Made by a program: the position numbers and the translations under genes | The notes under the pieces: model-generated | What the model saw: the letters and a program-made list of their open reading frames with translations, nothing else | Database searches by the model: none | Told to the model about the DNA's origin: nothing | DNA from: Ianthella basta | Taxonomy: Eukaryota; Porifera; Demospongiae; Verongiida; Ianthellidae | Reading direction: 5' to 3' | Assembly: GCA_964019415.1 (NCBI GenBank) | Contig: OZ025869.1 | Location: 7,769,635-7,833,634, forward strand | Length of the DNA: 64,000 nucleotides | Shown: positions 23,176-34,393 of the stretch, piece after piece | Layout of the letters: each line of letters begins with the position of its first letter | Position numbering within the stretch: the first letter of the stretch is position 1

Positions 23176-24290
23176 GTATACAATGAGAATAGTGCATGAG
23201 AACACCACACCACTGGACTAGAGTGTGCAGTATGTGATTGCATGTGAATCAACAGTGGTCTGGCAGGAGCTTTAGACGGTGACTTTGGGCCATCAGTACA
23301 GCATACCCATTGCCTTGCTCGCTTTGACACACGTGGGAGCTAGAGCCACCAACCCAACCCAGCCCAGCCACGCATACACACTTGTTGATAGTGTCTGACT
23401 ATCATTAAATTGCACAATGGGAAAAATGGGAAGCAACAGACATGAGCAAATCATGACTTCATTGAAAGACAATTTTACAGTTGGCAACAGAATGCCCACT
23501 AATCACCATGAGATGGGTTCAACCCAATGGAGTAGCTATAGCTAATAGTGTGTCTCAGACTAACAGCTAGCTATAGCCATTTAAATAGTCAGTTCAGGCT
23601 ACTGAGGTTCAGTTTTACTGTGATCTTCAAGTGCAATCTTCCTGCTTTCATTGATTGTTGTGAAGATGGATCAAAGGCAACTGGGGTCGATTTTGTGGCC
23701 AGTGCTGGAAGATGCCCTGTATGTAATTTGTCCACATGGAGATGGGAAAGGGATTCCACCTTCCTGTGACAAACAGATTCACATTTTTTCCCTGCAGATT
23801 TGGTCTGTGTTGGTGAACATGAACGCCGAGGTGTTCCAGCAAAGGAGAATCTGATAGAAGTGGCAGGTAATCATCACCATGTGTACTTTGTGTTTTGTAG
23901 CTACTTAGTCAGGGATAGGTATGCCGCACTGCCATCTTCCAGAATGTGGAGGCAGTTGAGACGGTTAGGATCTCTGCAGCAAGTGCTTGCAGTCAAAGAT
24001 GACCATTGAATGCTATAGCCACTTGCGCTTGCACATGCCAGTATAGGGATCTGTGACCTATCACCTGCAGTAATGGTATACGGGTGCATTTGGCCCACAC
24101 ATGCAACCACCTTGGGTGGGTTGTGGCTTAGTGGCAATCCTGTCTCATCGCAATTACATATTTGCCCTGGATGGTGTACCAAACATTTTGCTGTAATGAT
24201 GCCGTGAAGCAAGTCAAAATACTCATCAAATTATTAGTGAAGAGGCTGTTATTAGGTGATATTTCCCAAGGCCGAAACCATGTGCAAGTA

Positions 24291-25154
24291 CGTGATATAA
24301 GCCTAAAAAAACATGGTTTCCTTGGTAACGGTATGTATACTCAGGCTGTTAATGTTTTGAGATGTTATTGTTAGTTTGTACTAATGTTTGCATTGGAAGC
24401 CCTACAAGTAAGCTGGTGAACGTCTTAGGAATGTAACCGAACCACAAATATGCGAATGCATAAGATACATGTGCTTGTGCGTACCTTGATGACACTGCTG
24501 GAGATTCGACAATTAATCTGCACTTGGCTTTAGGCATGTTTCAATGCAAAAGTTGGCTGTGGTGATGATAAATGGAGGGGAGTCATTGGCAGGCAAGGTC
24601 CTGATGAATTGGTTGAAGACCATCATTTGAATGACGTGGAGAAGTGATTTTACCCTCTTAAGTTTCACATGTGGCGTGGCAGATGAAAACTTTTTGTACT
24701 CTGTTCTGCAAATTTGAGTTGCATCCGGCATTTATTTTTTAACCAAGTTCGGTGCTTCTATGCTTGTCACCATACAGGAAACCACCATCACCATTGACAT
24801 AATCAATGGCTCTGATGGCGGACCTTGCTCTGACCTAAAAAGGCTGGCAGCCTTTGTCGCTTAGTTTCCAGCTTGTTGACATCTATACGCTTAACTGGCA
24901 GTGACTCATTTACCCAGGCTACTGAAGAAACATTCTGTGCAAAGAGCACCGGCTGGTGAGGAGGGACAGTGACAGCCATCTTCACAGTCACGAACTTGTG
25001 TTGGGTCAAATCCCTTGTGTCTTGTCCGCACTTTGTTCATGCCACTGTACCATTACAGGGCTTACAGCGTTCTTCCTGGCTGTGATTCTCTAGCCAGAGC
25101 TTGTCACACAGAGACAATCGGGGCACCCACAATTACTTAGGTACACTTGTTTTG
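24291..25154. other. Gene-free stretch upstream of the pogo fragment
   Basis: Minus-strand open frames of about 60-70 codons (24513-24731, 24803-25009) could be the eroded N-terminal part of the neighbouring transposase, but I cannot recognise a DNA-binding domain in them. Confidence 0.35.
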
Positions 25155-25164
25155 CCCACCCTCC

Positions 25165-25891
25165 TAGTCTGGTGCGCTAGCCCCAACTTCCTGCCCCCGA
25201 TTGTGCGTGGGCGGGAAAGTTGGGTCTAGCAGAAAATGTAAATGCCACACCTCTCCGATAAGCGCCCTGTCTAAGTGGTTTCGTTCTGGATCCGCCCGTC
25301 TGGAAGTGGTATGGTGATGGTTCCAGCAGAAGCATCTTGCGATTTGTGCCTCAAGGGACTTATCGAGCGCACGCATCAGTTACATGTGGATCTGATGCGG
25401 AACGAAGAGGTCCTTCGAAGCAGGCTGGCTGGAAGACGCACGGGATGGCGAACTCCGCAGAGCAATCGGCAGCCACAAACAAGGGTCGAAACGCTTGGCT
25501 TTCACCCTCGTTTAAAGGTACAGGCGTGTCTCCTGCTAGCAAGAAGCAGTAGCGCCCGTTGGTTTCCGCTCATTTCTAGGAGGACGTTGTACGCACTGAT
25601 TGGACCTGAAAAAGGACAAGTTTGCGCCCCCGTGATGGGCGCTCCCCCTGCGCCTACCAAGGCAAACGCTGCCCAGCTGCTGTGCTACGGCACGGCAACC
25701 GTAGACATGATTCGACGCACTCCTTGACTCGCAATCGCCCTCTGATAGTAGGCGCCCGTTTACTGGCGTGAAATCGGTAGCTGCAAGCTGATTGGTAGAG
25801 ACGAGGTGTGGCATTTACATTTTCTGCTAGACCCAACTTTCTCGCCCACGCGCAATCGGGGGCAGGAAGTTGGGGCTAGCGCGCCAGACTA
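25165..25891. mobile_element. 727 bp DNA transposon with 89 bp TIRs and a 10 bp target duplication (Mutator-like?)
   Basis: Terminal inverted repeats 25165-25253 and 25803-25891 match at 86 of 89 positions (ends TAGTCTGGYGCGCTAGCCCC). The element is flanked by a perfect 10 bp direct repeat, cccaccctcc (25155-25164 and 25892-25901). Long TIRs with a 9-10 bp duplication are typical of Mutator-like elements. The interior is more GC-rich than the surroundings and has open frames on both strands with no recognisable transposase, so it is probably non-autonomous. Near-identical TIRs and a perfect duplication point to a young insertion. Confidence 0.88.
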
Positions 25892-26050
25892 CCCACCCTC
25901 CCTCCTTGCTCGCTTTCTTTGGGGTTAGGCCATTTTGGAGGTTGGTACCACTGCTCCTCTGACCCTGCAGAGTTGTTCCTCTAAGGGGCAACGATGCTCT
26001 CGGCCAGCTCCCTGCCCACTTGAGGCAGCAACGTACAGAGTAGGTGAACT

Positions 26051-26212
26051 GCAGAGCGGCACTGCTCTGCAATGTCCGTAGCTACGTTCGTACAAGAATG
26101 CTGGCCAGCTGCAGCAAAGTGCCTCTTATTGGGAAAAAAAATCTGACCTATGCTATGATGGATTATCTCAATCAGTGCTGTCTGTAGTGGTGCTGATAGG
26201 GTGGCACTTGCC
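26051..26212 (+). repeat. Left copy of a 162 bp direct repeat flanking the satellite block
   Basis: Begins with the near-palindrome gcagagcggcactgctctgc and ends ggtggcacttgcc. It matches 28862-29024 with a few substitutions. The pair brackets about 2.65 kb that includes the 82 bp satellite array. Confidence 0.9.
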
Positions 26213-26734
26213 AGCCTCAGCCTGGAAAATCATGCGAAAATTGCAGTGCTGTCCAACGGGACAGTGAGACGGGCACAGTATGTATTTAATATTCGTCTGG
26301 CAAATCCAAGGATGGTTAAGTGTGTGTAAGCACACGGTCTGAACATTCCACATTCAAGTAAAAGTGAATGCACTTAATTAGCATACACAAACTAAATCGT
26401 AGGCGAAACAGCTTAAATCATAACTACAACAGAAACTATAGGCATCAGTTTTCCTTGTGTACTGGTGGATGAAAGTGTTTTCACTCCTTCCCAGGCACTG
26501 ATGACAAAGCCACCCAATATCCGTCTCCCTGCAGTTGCTGCATTTCCGGTGCTCATTGCACTTTGTCATTGGCTTTGCAAGAGAATTGGATGGTCTTGTC
26601 ATAACAGCCTCTGTGCCTGATGGCTGTGCAAGTATGTGGTGCCTTCTGTGGAATGCCATCAAGAAAGGCACGATTGCTGTCAGCAGGAAGGTGGTGGTTG
26701 CGTGGGGCAAGACTAAGAACTACCATGCTGAAGT
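26213..26734. other. Unique segment between direct repeat and satellite
   Basis: No gene recognised. The minus strand has a short Cys-rich stretch (KCSNCRETDIGWLCHQC) that looks like a degenerate zinc-binding motif such as those ending some transposases. I cannot assign it. Confidence 0.35.
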
Positions 26735-28863
26735 CGTACACACCGAACTCGTGCGAACTTGTGGCAAGATACTAGTTCATATGGTGCTCGGTTGCTCAAG
26801 CAAGTTCGGAAAGGTCGAATCACACCGAACTCATGCGAGCTTGTGGCAAGATACTAGTTCATATAGTGCTCTGTTGCTCAAGCAGGTTCGGTAGTGTCGA
26901 ACCACACCGAAGTCATGCCAACTTGTGGCAAGATACTAGTTCATATAGTGCTCTGTTGCTCAAGCAGGTTCGGTAGTGTCGAACCACACCGAACTCATGC
27001 GAGCTTGTGGCAAGATACTTGTTCATATAGTGCTCTGTTGCTCAAGCAGGTTTGGTAGGGTAGAACCACACCGAACTCAAGCCAGCTTGTGGCAAGATAC
27101 TTGTTCATATAGTGCTCTGTTGCTCAAGCAAGTTCGGAAAGGTCGAATCACACCGAACTCCTGCGAGCTTGTTGCAAGATACTAGTTCATATAGTGCTCT
27201 GTTGCTCAAGCAGGTTCGGTAGGGTCGAACCACACCAAACTCATGCCAGCTTGTGGCAAGATACTTGTTCATATAGTGCTCTGTTGCTCAAGCAGGTTCG
27301 GTAGGGTCGAACTACACCTAACTCAAGCCAGCTTGTGGCAAGATACTAGTTCATATAGTGCTCTGTTGCTCAAGCAGGTTCGGTAGGGTTGAACCACACC
27401 GAACTCATGCGAGCTTGTGGCAAGATACTAGTTCATATAGTGCTCTGTTGCTCAAGCAGGTTCAGTAGGGTCGAACCACACCTAACTCATGCCAGCTTGT
27501 GGCAAGATACTAGTTCATATAGTGCTCTGTTGCTCAAGCAGATTCGTTAGGGTCGAACCACACCGAACTCATGCGAGCTTGTGGCAAGATACTAGTTCAT
27601 ATAGTGCTCTGTTGCTCAAGCAAGTTCGGAAAGGTTGAATCACATTGAACTCATGCAAGCTTGTGGCAAGATACTTGTTCATATAGTGCTCTGTTACTCA
27701 AGCAGGTTCGGTAGGGTCAAACCACACCAAACTCATGCGAGCTTGTGGCAAGATACTTGTTCATATAGTGCTCTGTTGCTCAAGCAGGTTCAGTAGGGTC
27801 GAACCACATCGAACTCATGCCAGCTTGTGGCAAGATACTAGTTCATATAGTGCTCTGTTACTCAAGCAGGTTCAGTAGGGTCGAACCACATGGAACTCAT
27901 GCCAGCTTGTGGCAAGATACTAGTTCATATAGTGCTCTGTTGCTCAAGCAGGTTTGGTAGGGTCGAACCACACCAAACTCATGCCAGCTTGTGGCAAGAT
28001 ACTAGTTCATATAGTGCTCTGTTGCTCAAGGAGATTCGGTAGGGTCGAACCACACTGAACTCATGCGAGCTTGTGGCAAGATACTTGTTCATATAGTGCT
28101 CTGTTACTCAAGCAGGTTCAGTAGGGTCAAACCACACCTAACTCAAGCCAGCTTGTGGCAAGATACTAGTTCATATAGTGCTCTGTTGCTCAAGCAGGTT
28201 CTGTAGGGTTGAACCACACCAAACTCATGCGAGCTTGTGGCAAGATACTTGTTCATATAGTGCTCTGTTGCTCAAGCAGGTTCAGTAGGGTCGAACCACA
28301 CCTAACTCATGCCAGCTTGTGGCAAGATACTAGTTCATATAGTGCTCTGTTGCTCAAGCAGATTCGTTAGGGTCGAACCACACCGAACTCATACGAGCTT
28401 GTGGCAAGATACTTGTTCATATAGTGCTCTGTTGCTCAAGCAAGTTCGGAAAGGTTGAATCACATTGAACTCATGCCAGCTTGTGGCAAGATACTTGTTC
28501 ATATAGTGCTCTGTTACTCAAGCAGGTTCGGTAGGGTCAAACCACACCAAACTCATGCGAGCTTGTGGCAAGATACTTGTTCATATAGTGCTCTGTTGCT
28601 CAAGCAGATTCGTTAGGGTCGAACCACACCGAACTCATACGAGCTTGTGGCAAGATACTTGTTCATATAGTGCTCTGTTGCTCAAGCAAGTTCGGAAAGG
28701 TTGAATCACATTGAACTCATGCCAGCTTGTGGCAAGATACTTGTTCATATAGTGCTCTGTTACTCAAGCAGGTTCGGTAGGGTCAAACCACACCAAACTC
28801 ATGCGAGCTTGTGGCAAGATACTTGTTCATATAGTGCTCTGTTGCTCAAGCAGGTTCGGTAGC
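26735..28863 (+). repeat. 82 bp satellite array, about 26 units
   Basis: The word gtggcaagatact recurs at an exact 82 bp period (for example 26761, 26843, 26925, 27007, 27089) to about 28863. Units differ at a few positions each, and some variants recur in the same order, suggesting higher-order duplication. Each unit carries a dyad, GTTCGGT...ACCGAAC, across the unit junction with TCGA between the arms. Diverged relatives occur at 37415-37470, 42545-42580, 43195-43565 and 46020-46700. Confidence 0.98.
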
Positions 28864-29024
28864 AGAGCGGCACTGCTCTGCGATGTCCATAGCTACGTTC
28901 GTACAAGAATGCTGGCCAGCTGCAGCAAAGTGCCTCTTATTTGGAAAGTAAATCTGACCTATGCTATAATTGATTATCTCAATCAGTGCTGTCTGTAGTT
29001 GGTGCTGATAGGGTGGCACTTGCC
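28862..29024 (+). repeat. Right copy of the 162 bp direct repeat
   Basis: Colinear with 26051-26212. The last satellite unit runs directly into it at 28861, so the repeat marks the edge of the array. Confidence 0.9.
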
Positions 29025-32000
29025 CCCTAATTCACATTTTAGCTTTACAAGAACTGCAGGAAGAACACCCTTAGAACATGTTACCCTGTTGCATTTGCCC
29101 TGTGATACTAATCGTATCTTCCTATTGTTGCTTGTTAACTTGCAAGAGTTGCAGGATGCAGCCTTTGGACATTTCCTCCCTCTGTACCAAGGCAGTTTGG
29201 TATTGGGCATTTGCTGGCTCACGTGCTTGTAGATGGCAAACAGTTGAGCTAGCAGAAGCCCAATACAAACTTGAGAGTTGTACGTAGTTTGCTGTAGTCA
29301 TTGGACATTTCTTCTGTACCAAGGCAATTAACTGGCTGAATACCTTGTTAGTTGCATTCCTACCTAACAGCTGTTCTTGTGGTTCAACAGTGGCCAGGTC
29401 ATCACCTAGGAGATGACCTGGTTCAAAGTTTGATTGTAAGGCTTCAGCCTAAAGGTCACCAGCTGGATTTTCCCCTTGACATGCATGCAATTGACAGTGT
29501 GTGAGGGGGGGTGTTAAGCTGACAGGATCCGTAAAATATCTCTCCATCTTTTCCAGCTCCTTACGCAAGGCCAAGTGCTCAAGGGCATTCACATTCAAAT
29601 AGTTCCTTAGGCGGCCTCCCCTGTCTTGCTGGGTCTGTTTTTGCTGGCATCTCGTAGTGGTAGTCACTGTCATCACTGCTGCCACCACTCACTGTGTGTG
29701 AAGGAGAGATGATACTGTTGCATTTGTGTATGTGTGTGTAATATACATATCACACTTGAAGGGGATGTATAGTAGAACGACGACAGACACTTAAGATACA
29801 CTACAATATGAAATGCTAAGTTACAGTAAATTATGACAGTGAATATGTATATGCATGTATAATGTACTTGCACTGTATATATACATATATACATAGATGT
29901 ACGTATGGTATGTATCTTGCCTCTACCTTCCCCTCTTCCTTCCTTTTTTCCTCCTTCCTCTTCTTCCCGTTCCCCCTCTTCCGCCTTTGTCCCTGCCTCA
30001 CCCCCTTCACGCTACCATAGTAGTGTGTATGATGATGGCTGCCCCACATAAAGTAGACAGACCCCTCAGGGTTGACCGCCCTCGGAGGAGGTGGCTGCCC
30101 CAAGGATGGCGCCTGTCCCCCTTTTGAGTTGGGGATGGGGCCTTGGTTCTTTCTACAGTGAAAACGTAAGACACTGTGTGTGTGTGTAGGTGTTTGCCAT
30201 GGCCAGCTGTGATGATCCTGAACATCTAGCTGGACCGATACTGCCGGAGCCACCCAGCTCACCATTGTGACCTCTGCCGGCTTGGCTACTGTTGCAACCA
30301 CGTACTCTTGCGAGACGACCCAGATCATCTGGAGGGTCACGAAGGAGCTACTTAGTAGACAGGCACTTCATTCAAGGACACCACCATCCAGGTAGCATTT
30401 GCTGTCTGGAGTCGTTGCAAAAGAAAAAACCTCCATGACCTCGTTAAGCATACTGCAAGCACTGCCAGCGAGTTTGTGGAGGTGACCAGTCGAATGCTGC
30501 ACACTGAGGGTGGTCTACAAGACATCAAAGACCAAGCTGATGCAAGCCATTGGCAAGGTTGCTGTCAAAGCAGTTTACTGCCCAGACAACGATGCCAGTA
30601 GACCAGCTGGTACTAGAGGCGTAAATCTTGGATGCCTGGAGCTGCTCGGCAGCTCTTAAGCACATTCAGTTCCTGTTTCTCCTTTCTGGGGCAGAAGAGG
30701 GATGGCGAAGTAAAGAGCTGGCACTGTAACTGAGGGGTATAATATGTGCAAGACAACAAAGGGCATGAACAACACATAGGGGACACTTGACACCAACTAT
30801 TGCACAAATTCACTATTGGTCTATCTCATTTTCCTTTCCCTCTCCCCCACTGTATTTTAATGCCCCCCACCCCACCTGTTTTCCTATGCTTTCCCCTCAC
30901 ACACCGTTTTCCTACTCCGTCTCCCCCCTCACACACCGTTTTCTAGCTCCCTCTCCCTACTCGCACACCGTTTTCTTACTCTGTCTTCTGTACTCGTCCA
31001 ATGGTTGCTGTCTCAGGCTCCCCTTGACGGTCCTGTACTGCTTGCATGTTCGTAAGAGGGGAGAGCGCAGAGACATTCATTAATAGCTGAAATAACGACT
31101 AAATAACTGTAGTATAGTGCAAACAACACAGACTATTCGTGTTCTGACTAACCTCTGCGTCAAACAGCAACCACCAATGGCAGCAACACACAACACCAGC
31201 CTGGTGCCATTTTAACATTGGTTTGGAATTTGATCAATAAGATGGCCGTCTCGTCTCCCTCCCAGGCCAGGGTGAGCTCGTCATTTTGCTCGCTGAAGCC
31301 CACCCTGCGAGCAACTAGGGATGCTATCAAGCTTTCGAGTGAGTCATAGTGAGTCTTCGATCGGTGTGAGTGCGCGTTGGGAGATGCTAAGCTTCATTTG
31401 TGGTCTGTTTGCTGCTAGGACTCCACCCCTCGGAGGTCTTTAGCTCTTATTTGTTTGCTGTTACATGTTGCACATCGCGCTATACGATCAATGCGTTTCT
31501 AGTAGTCTGCAAGTCCTGCTCGACCAAATTGGACTGGATTGAAACTTTGCGTGTGGACCATGTTCGCAGGACTGTCGCACGCTGAGCCTAGCATTTTGAG
31601 CTGTTCCTTTGCAGTGATGACATCTCAGATGTCGGTAGATGTTATATTCGTCGTCGTCAAGCTGGAATCAAGTCACGCTGTGCTATAGTCACTCAAACTT
31701 TGCCTTTTTCTTAGCCACTCAATCTTTTTCTTAGCATTCTCAATACCCTAACTTGCATATGGTTACACCAAAGGTTACCTTGGTAACCAAACCCCTGCCA
31801 GTACAGTACATCAGAACATCACTGATGAGTATGCAGCTCGGTCGAATAGATTTTTGCAGCTCCCGGATTGTGCAATCGCATAAATGGCTGCAGCCCCATC
31901 TTCTTGCAAAATCGACATCGCCTGCCCGGTAAACGCAGGAAGGCTTCTGCACGAAATTGACTTCATTGGATAGTCATAGGATATCAGTATTGGTGTGTGA

Positions 32001-32160
32001 TGTTTTAGGCGCTTGGGATGCTTCATCGCCGTGCAACGCTAGGCTGTCTGCCTTGTCCCCTGTACATAAGGTATAGCGGGGTCAAGGGTCACATGGGTGC
32101 TGCTCCCATTCACTCTTGCCCACACCTACCCACCCACACATACATGTACACAATGCAGTA
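29025..32160. other. Gene-free region with pyrimidine-rich tracts
   Basis: No gene recognised. It holds a polypyrimidine tract (about 29925-29995) and a 3-copy repeat of about 31 bp around cacaccgttttc (30893-30990). An ATG with good context at 31242 (MAVSSPSQAR before GTGAGC) resembles a first exon, but no continuation is visible. A segment at about 31843-31925 recurs at about 35763-35845 (word gattgtgcaa...cataaatggctgcagcc). Confidence 0.4.
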
Positions 32161-32218
32161 ACTGCAGACGCCTTCAATAATGAAGCCGTTTCGCCCTTCT
32201 GGGGCTCATCAGTGCAGT
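32161..32218 (-). ncRNA. Hammerhead ribozyme, type I
   Basis: Reading the minus strand from 32218: stem I ACTGCA, core CTGATGA (32212-32206), stem II GCCC-CAGAA-GGGC, core GAAA (32192-32189), stem III CGGCTTC-ATTATT-GAAGGCG (6 of 7 pairs), then TC and stem I return TGCAGT. Cleavage is expected after position 32167 (GTC). Stem I is open, which makes it type I. All invariant bases are present. Confidence 0.85.
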
Positions 32219-32911
32219 GCTCAAGCAAATTCACAGCACACACATGCACAGTCACACGCACTCACCACTGGAGCACCTGCCCACACACCCACACTCCCTC
32301 AAGCTCTGGCAGACACAAACACCCAACCCACCTGAGCACCACTTCAAGCACCTGCACTCAACGACTGGAGCGCGTGCACAAACACACCAGTTCAAGTATG
32401 CAGCTCAAGTATGCAGCTGCTTACAACAGCTGTCCACAAAGCCCAGCAATTATGGGAAACATCAAACCAGGCACTTAATAGTAGCTTAGCTGTCACAGCA
32501 CACTGATTTGGGTGCATAAATACATAATAGTGAACACTGCAAAGGTGTATTAAGGACAGGTGCCGAGGTATTGTGCAATAATTTAGCATGCTCTGGAAAG
32601 TGCTCGTTTTTGCTTCTGCAGACTGGCTTTGCTTATCTTCTTTCTGACAGTAGATGAATGGTATATTGACGATTGTCTAGAAAATTGTGAAAGATGTGGA
32701 GAAGTCTTTACCCCAAAAGCTCCGCATTCTTGTACCTGTTTTTTGAACAAAAACAGAAAACGCACATAGGAAGGCTACTTCACCGGCATATCATTTTCGC
32801 ATTTGCCGCACTAACTCACTGCATTCTATCATCTGACCATAGTGCTTCTCTCTGCGATTCACCTACACCAAAGTATTGCCATTTTGGATCTAAATGGAAG
32901 TACTTTTCAAA

Positions 32912-33345
32912 TACAAAACATGTAACTTCACCTTCAGATTCTCTGGAAACAAGCCCCCTGGTCAAAATGCCTCATACATTACTTCCTACCGCTAGAGTTC
33001 GAACAGCTCCCTGCAAGGCCTTCCTCCTATGCGCACCAGGCACACTTCCGAAGAAAGCTACGTAGGACTAAAAGCCACCATTTCTACATACATTTTTCAT
33101 GTGACTGTGTATGTTAACTGTACATTACAGGTCACGCGAACAGGAAGTTTATTATATATTCGTTTACATAGCAGTCCGTCCAATTGTGCGGTTTTTGTAT
33201 ACCCACGATCATCCCGCAGTTAGGATACTGTTTCATCAGGCCATCTGCCCCTGCATACCAGATATTAATGCATCTTTGGCAGCCAATAATGGCTTTGCAA
33301 CACTTAGCTATTGTGTCATGGCAGTAATATTTTATAATTTCTGTC
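32912..33345. repeat. Second copy of the ~420 bp dispersed repeat
   Basis: Colinear with 20088-20505, including the words cctggtcaaaatgcctcat and gcccctgcataccagat. It differs by scattered substitutions and small indels. The bracketing 75 bp repeat is absent here. Confidence 0.8.
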
Positions 33346-34165
33346 ATGTAACAAGGGACATATAAATATAATGTACTAACAACATACATGACTGTGCATA
33401 CAAAGGTACATGTATATTCGGATGTGTATATGAAGCTCAGATTTCCACCACAAATTGCTGTGTGGGTGGGGGGGGGGGGGCATCCCCTCAACTTTCCTAG
33501 GCACCTCACTCTTAGACTTGCATTCTCTCTCTCAACGAAGTGTGCAGTTTTCTGAAGCCAGCATTCATAATAGCCACTTCCCTGAGCTATTTATAGTAGC
33601 ATACATCATTCCTCGTGACATCCCTACTAAATACCAGTGCAGACACCAGCAAGGCAGGTAACCATTCTGAAGAAATGTGAGTTGGCGTTCGATGTCACTG
33701 GCGTGTTGAGTGTGGTCATCTCCTTTGGCTGCACTGGTTCGAATGTGCAGTTGTGTGAGGTGTGTTCTGTAATGTCCATCACTGAAGTTTTTCCCCACCT
33801 CACTGTTGTGCTTCGTTGTGTTATCTGTCTTATGGAGCATGGTCTTCCCCATCCTCCTCAACCACCCAACACCACCGCACATCACACCAGAGGGAGTGGG
33901 AGGTAGTCTGCTGTACATAGTTCACATTTGGTGTGCCAATGGTAGTTGTGTACAGACTAGCTGGTCTAGGCCATCTCCCTGGTGTGTAGTGTCCTGTGAG
34001 GGGAGAGAGAGCATGTCCTCCAGGAAGACCCTCCTCTGTGCCCTTATTAGTTTGTGGGGGAGGAGGTGTTGTGTGTAGGGAGCTGTGTTAATGGGACTCG
34101 TAGCAAGAAGCACACACACCATTTCTCAATTACCCCTCCGAGGTGCGTAGTCGAGTAAGTGCTTC

Positions 34166-34204
34166 CCGCGAACTGTTCCACTGTAAAGGAGTGGTTCGCG
34201 GCAA
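34166..34204. repeat. Stem-loop hairpin
   Basis: CCGCGAA and CCACT pair with AGTGG and TTCGCGG around a short loop (gtaaagg). It resembles a structured repeat remnant; function unknown. Confidence 0.5.
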
Positions 34205-34309
34205 GCTTATCAACGCTTTATTCTGCCTTTGATTCGGCATGGCAAAAGTTAATTTATATGTGAAGATAAGTGCATACTACACATATAATAACAATAGTAA
34301 AATAACGAA

Positions 34310-34393
34310 TATTTCGACACTTAAAAATACGTTCGAATATCTGGTTAACATTTGAATATATACCGAATATTTGAACATTCGTCCCAGGCTTAC
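34310..34393. mobile_element. hAT-like terminal fragment
   Basis: AT-rich sequence with repeated cgaatatt words ends in cattcgtcccaggctta. The same end occurs at 38741-38757, downstream of a hAT dimerisation domain. TIRs of this form are common in hAT elements, so this is probably a solo end. Confidence 0.5.

Larger units (their letters stand above)
21380..24290 (-). mobile_element. Broken pogo/CENP-B-like DDE transposon with a ~2.2 kb internal insertion
   Basis: At 24240-23905 the minus strand encodes the first half of a DDE-type transposase (GQICNCDETGLPLSHNPPKV, then GDRSQIPILACASASGY and, in another frame, MVIFDCKHLLQ before a stop). The second half reappears at about 21590-21380 (LLLLNGHSSHYSPCLLRMAA, then QPLENGDFTSLKYH). 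In intact relatives these parts are only about 35 codons apart, so roughly 2.2 kb between 21605 and 23900 is an insertion. Frameshifts and stops show that the copy is dead. No clear TIR was found. Confidence 0.75.

Noticed and set aside
23265-23312. Another hammerhead-like start (GCTGTA-CTGATGG on the minus strand)
   Set aside because: The GAAA core and stem II/III are missing and CTGATGA is altered. At most it is a truncated relic.
26735-28863. CRISPR-like array
   Set aside because: The 82 bp units are contiguous with no unique spacers. It is a satellite in animal DNA.
31242-31350. First exon of a new plus-strand gene (MAVSSPSQAR)
   Set aside because: The start context and donor are acceptable, but no second exon continues the frame, so support is too thin.
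34166-34204. tRNA or rho-independent terminator
   Set aside because: It does not fold as a cloverleaf and lacks A/B boxes; bacterial terminators are irrelevant in this genome.
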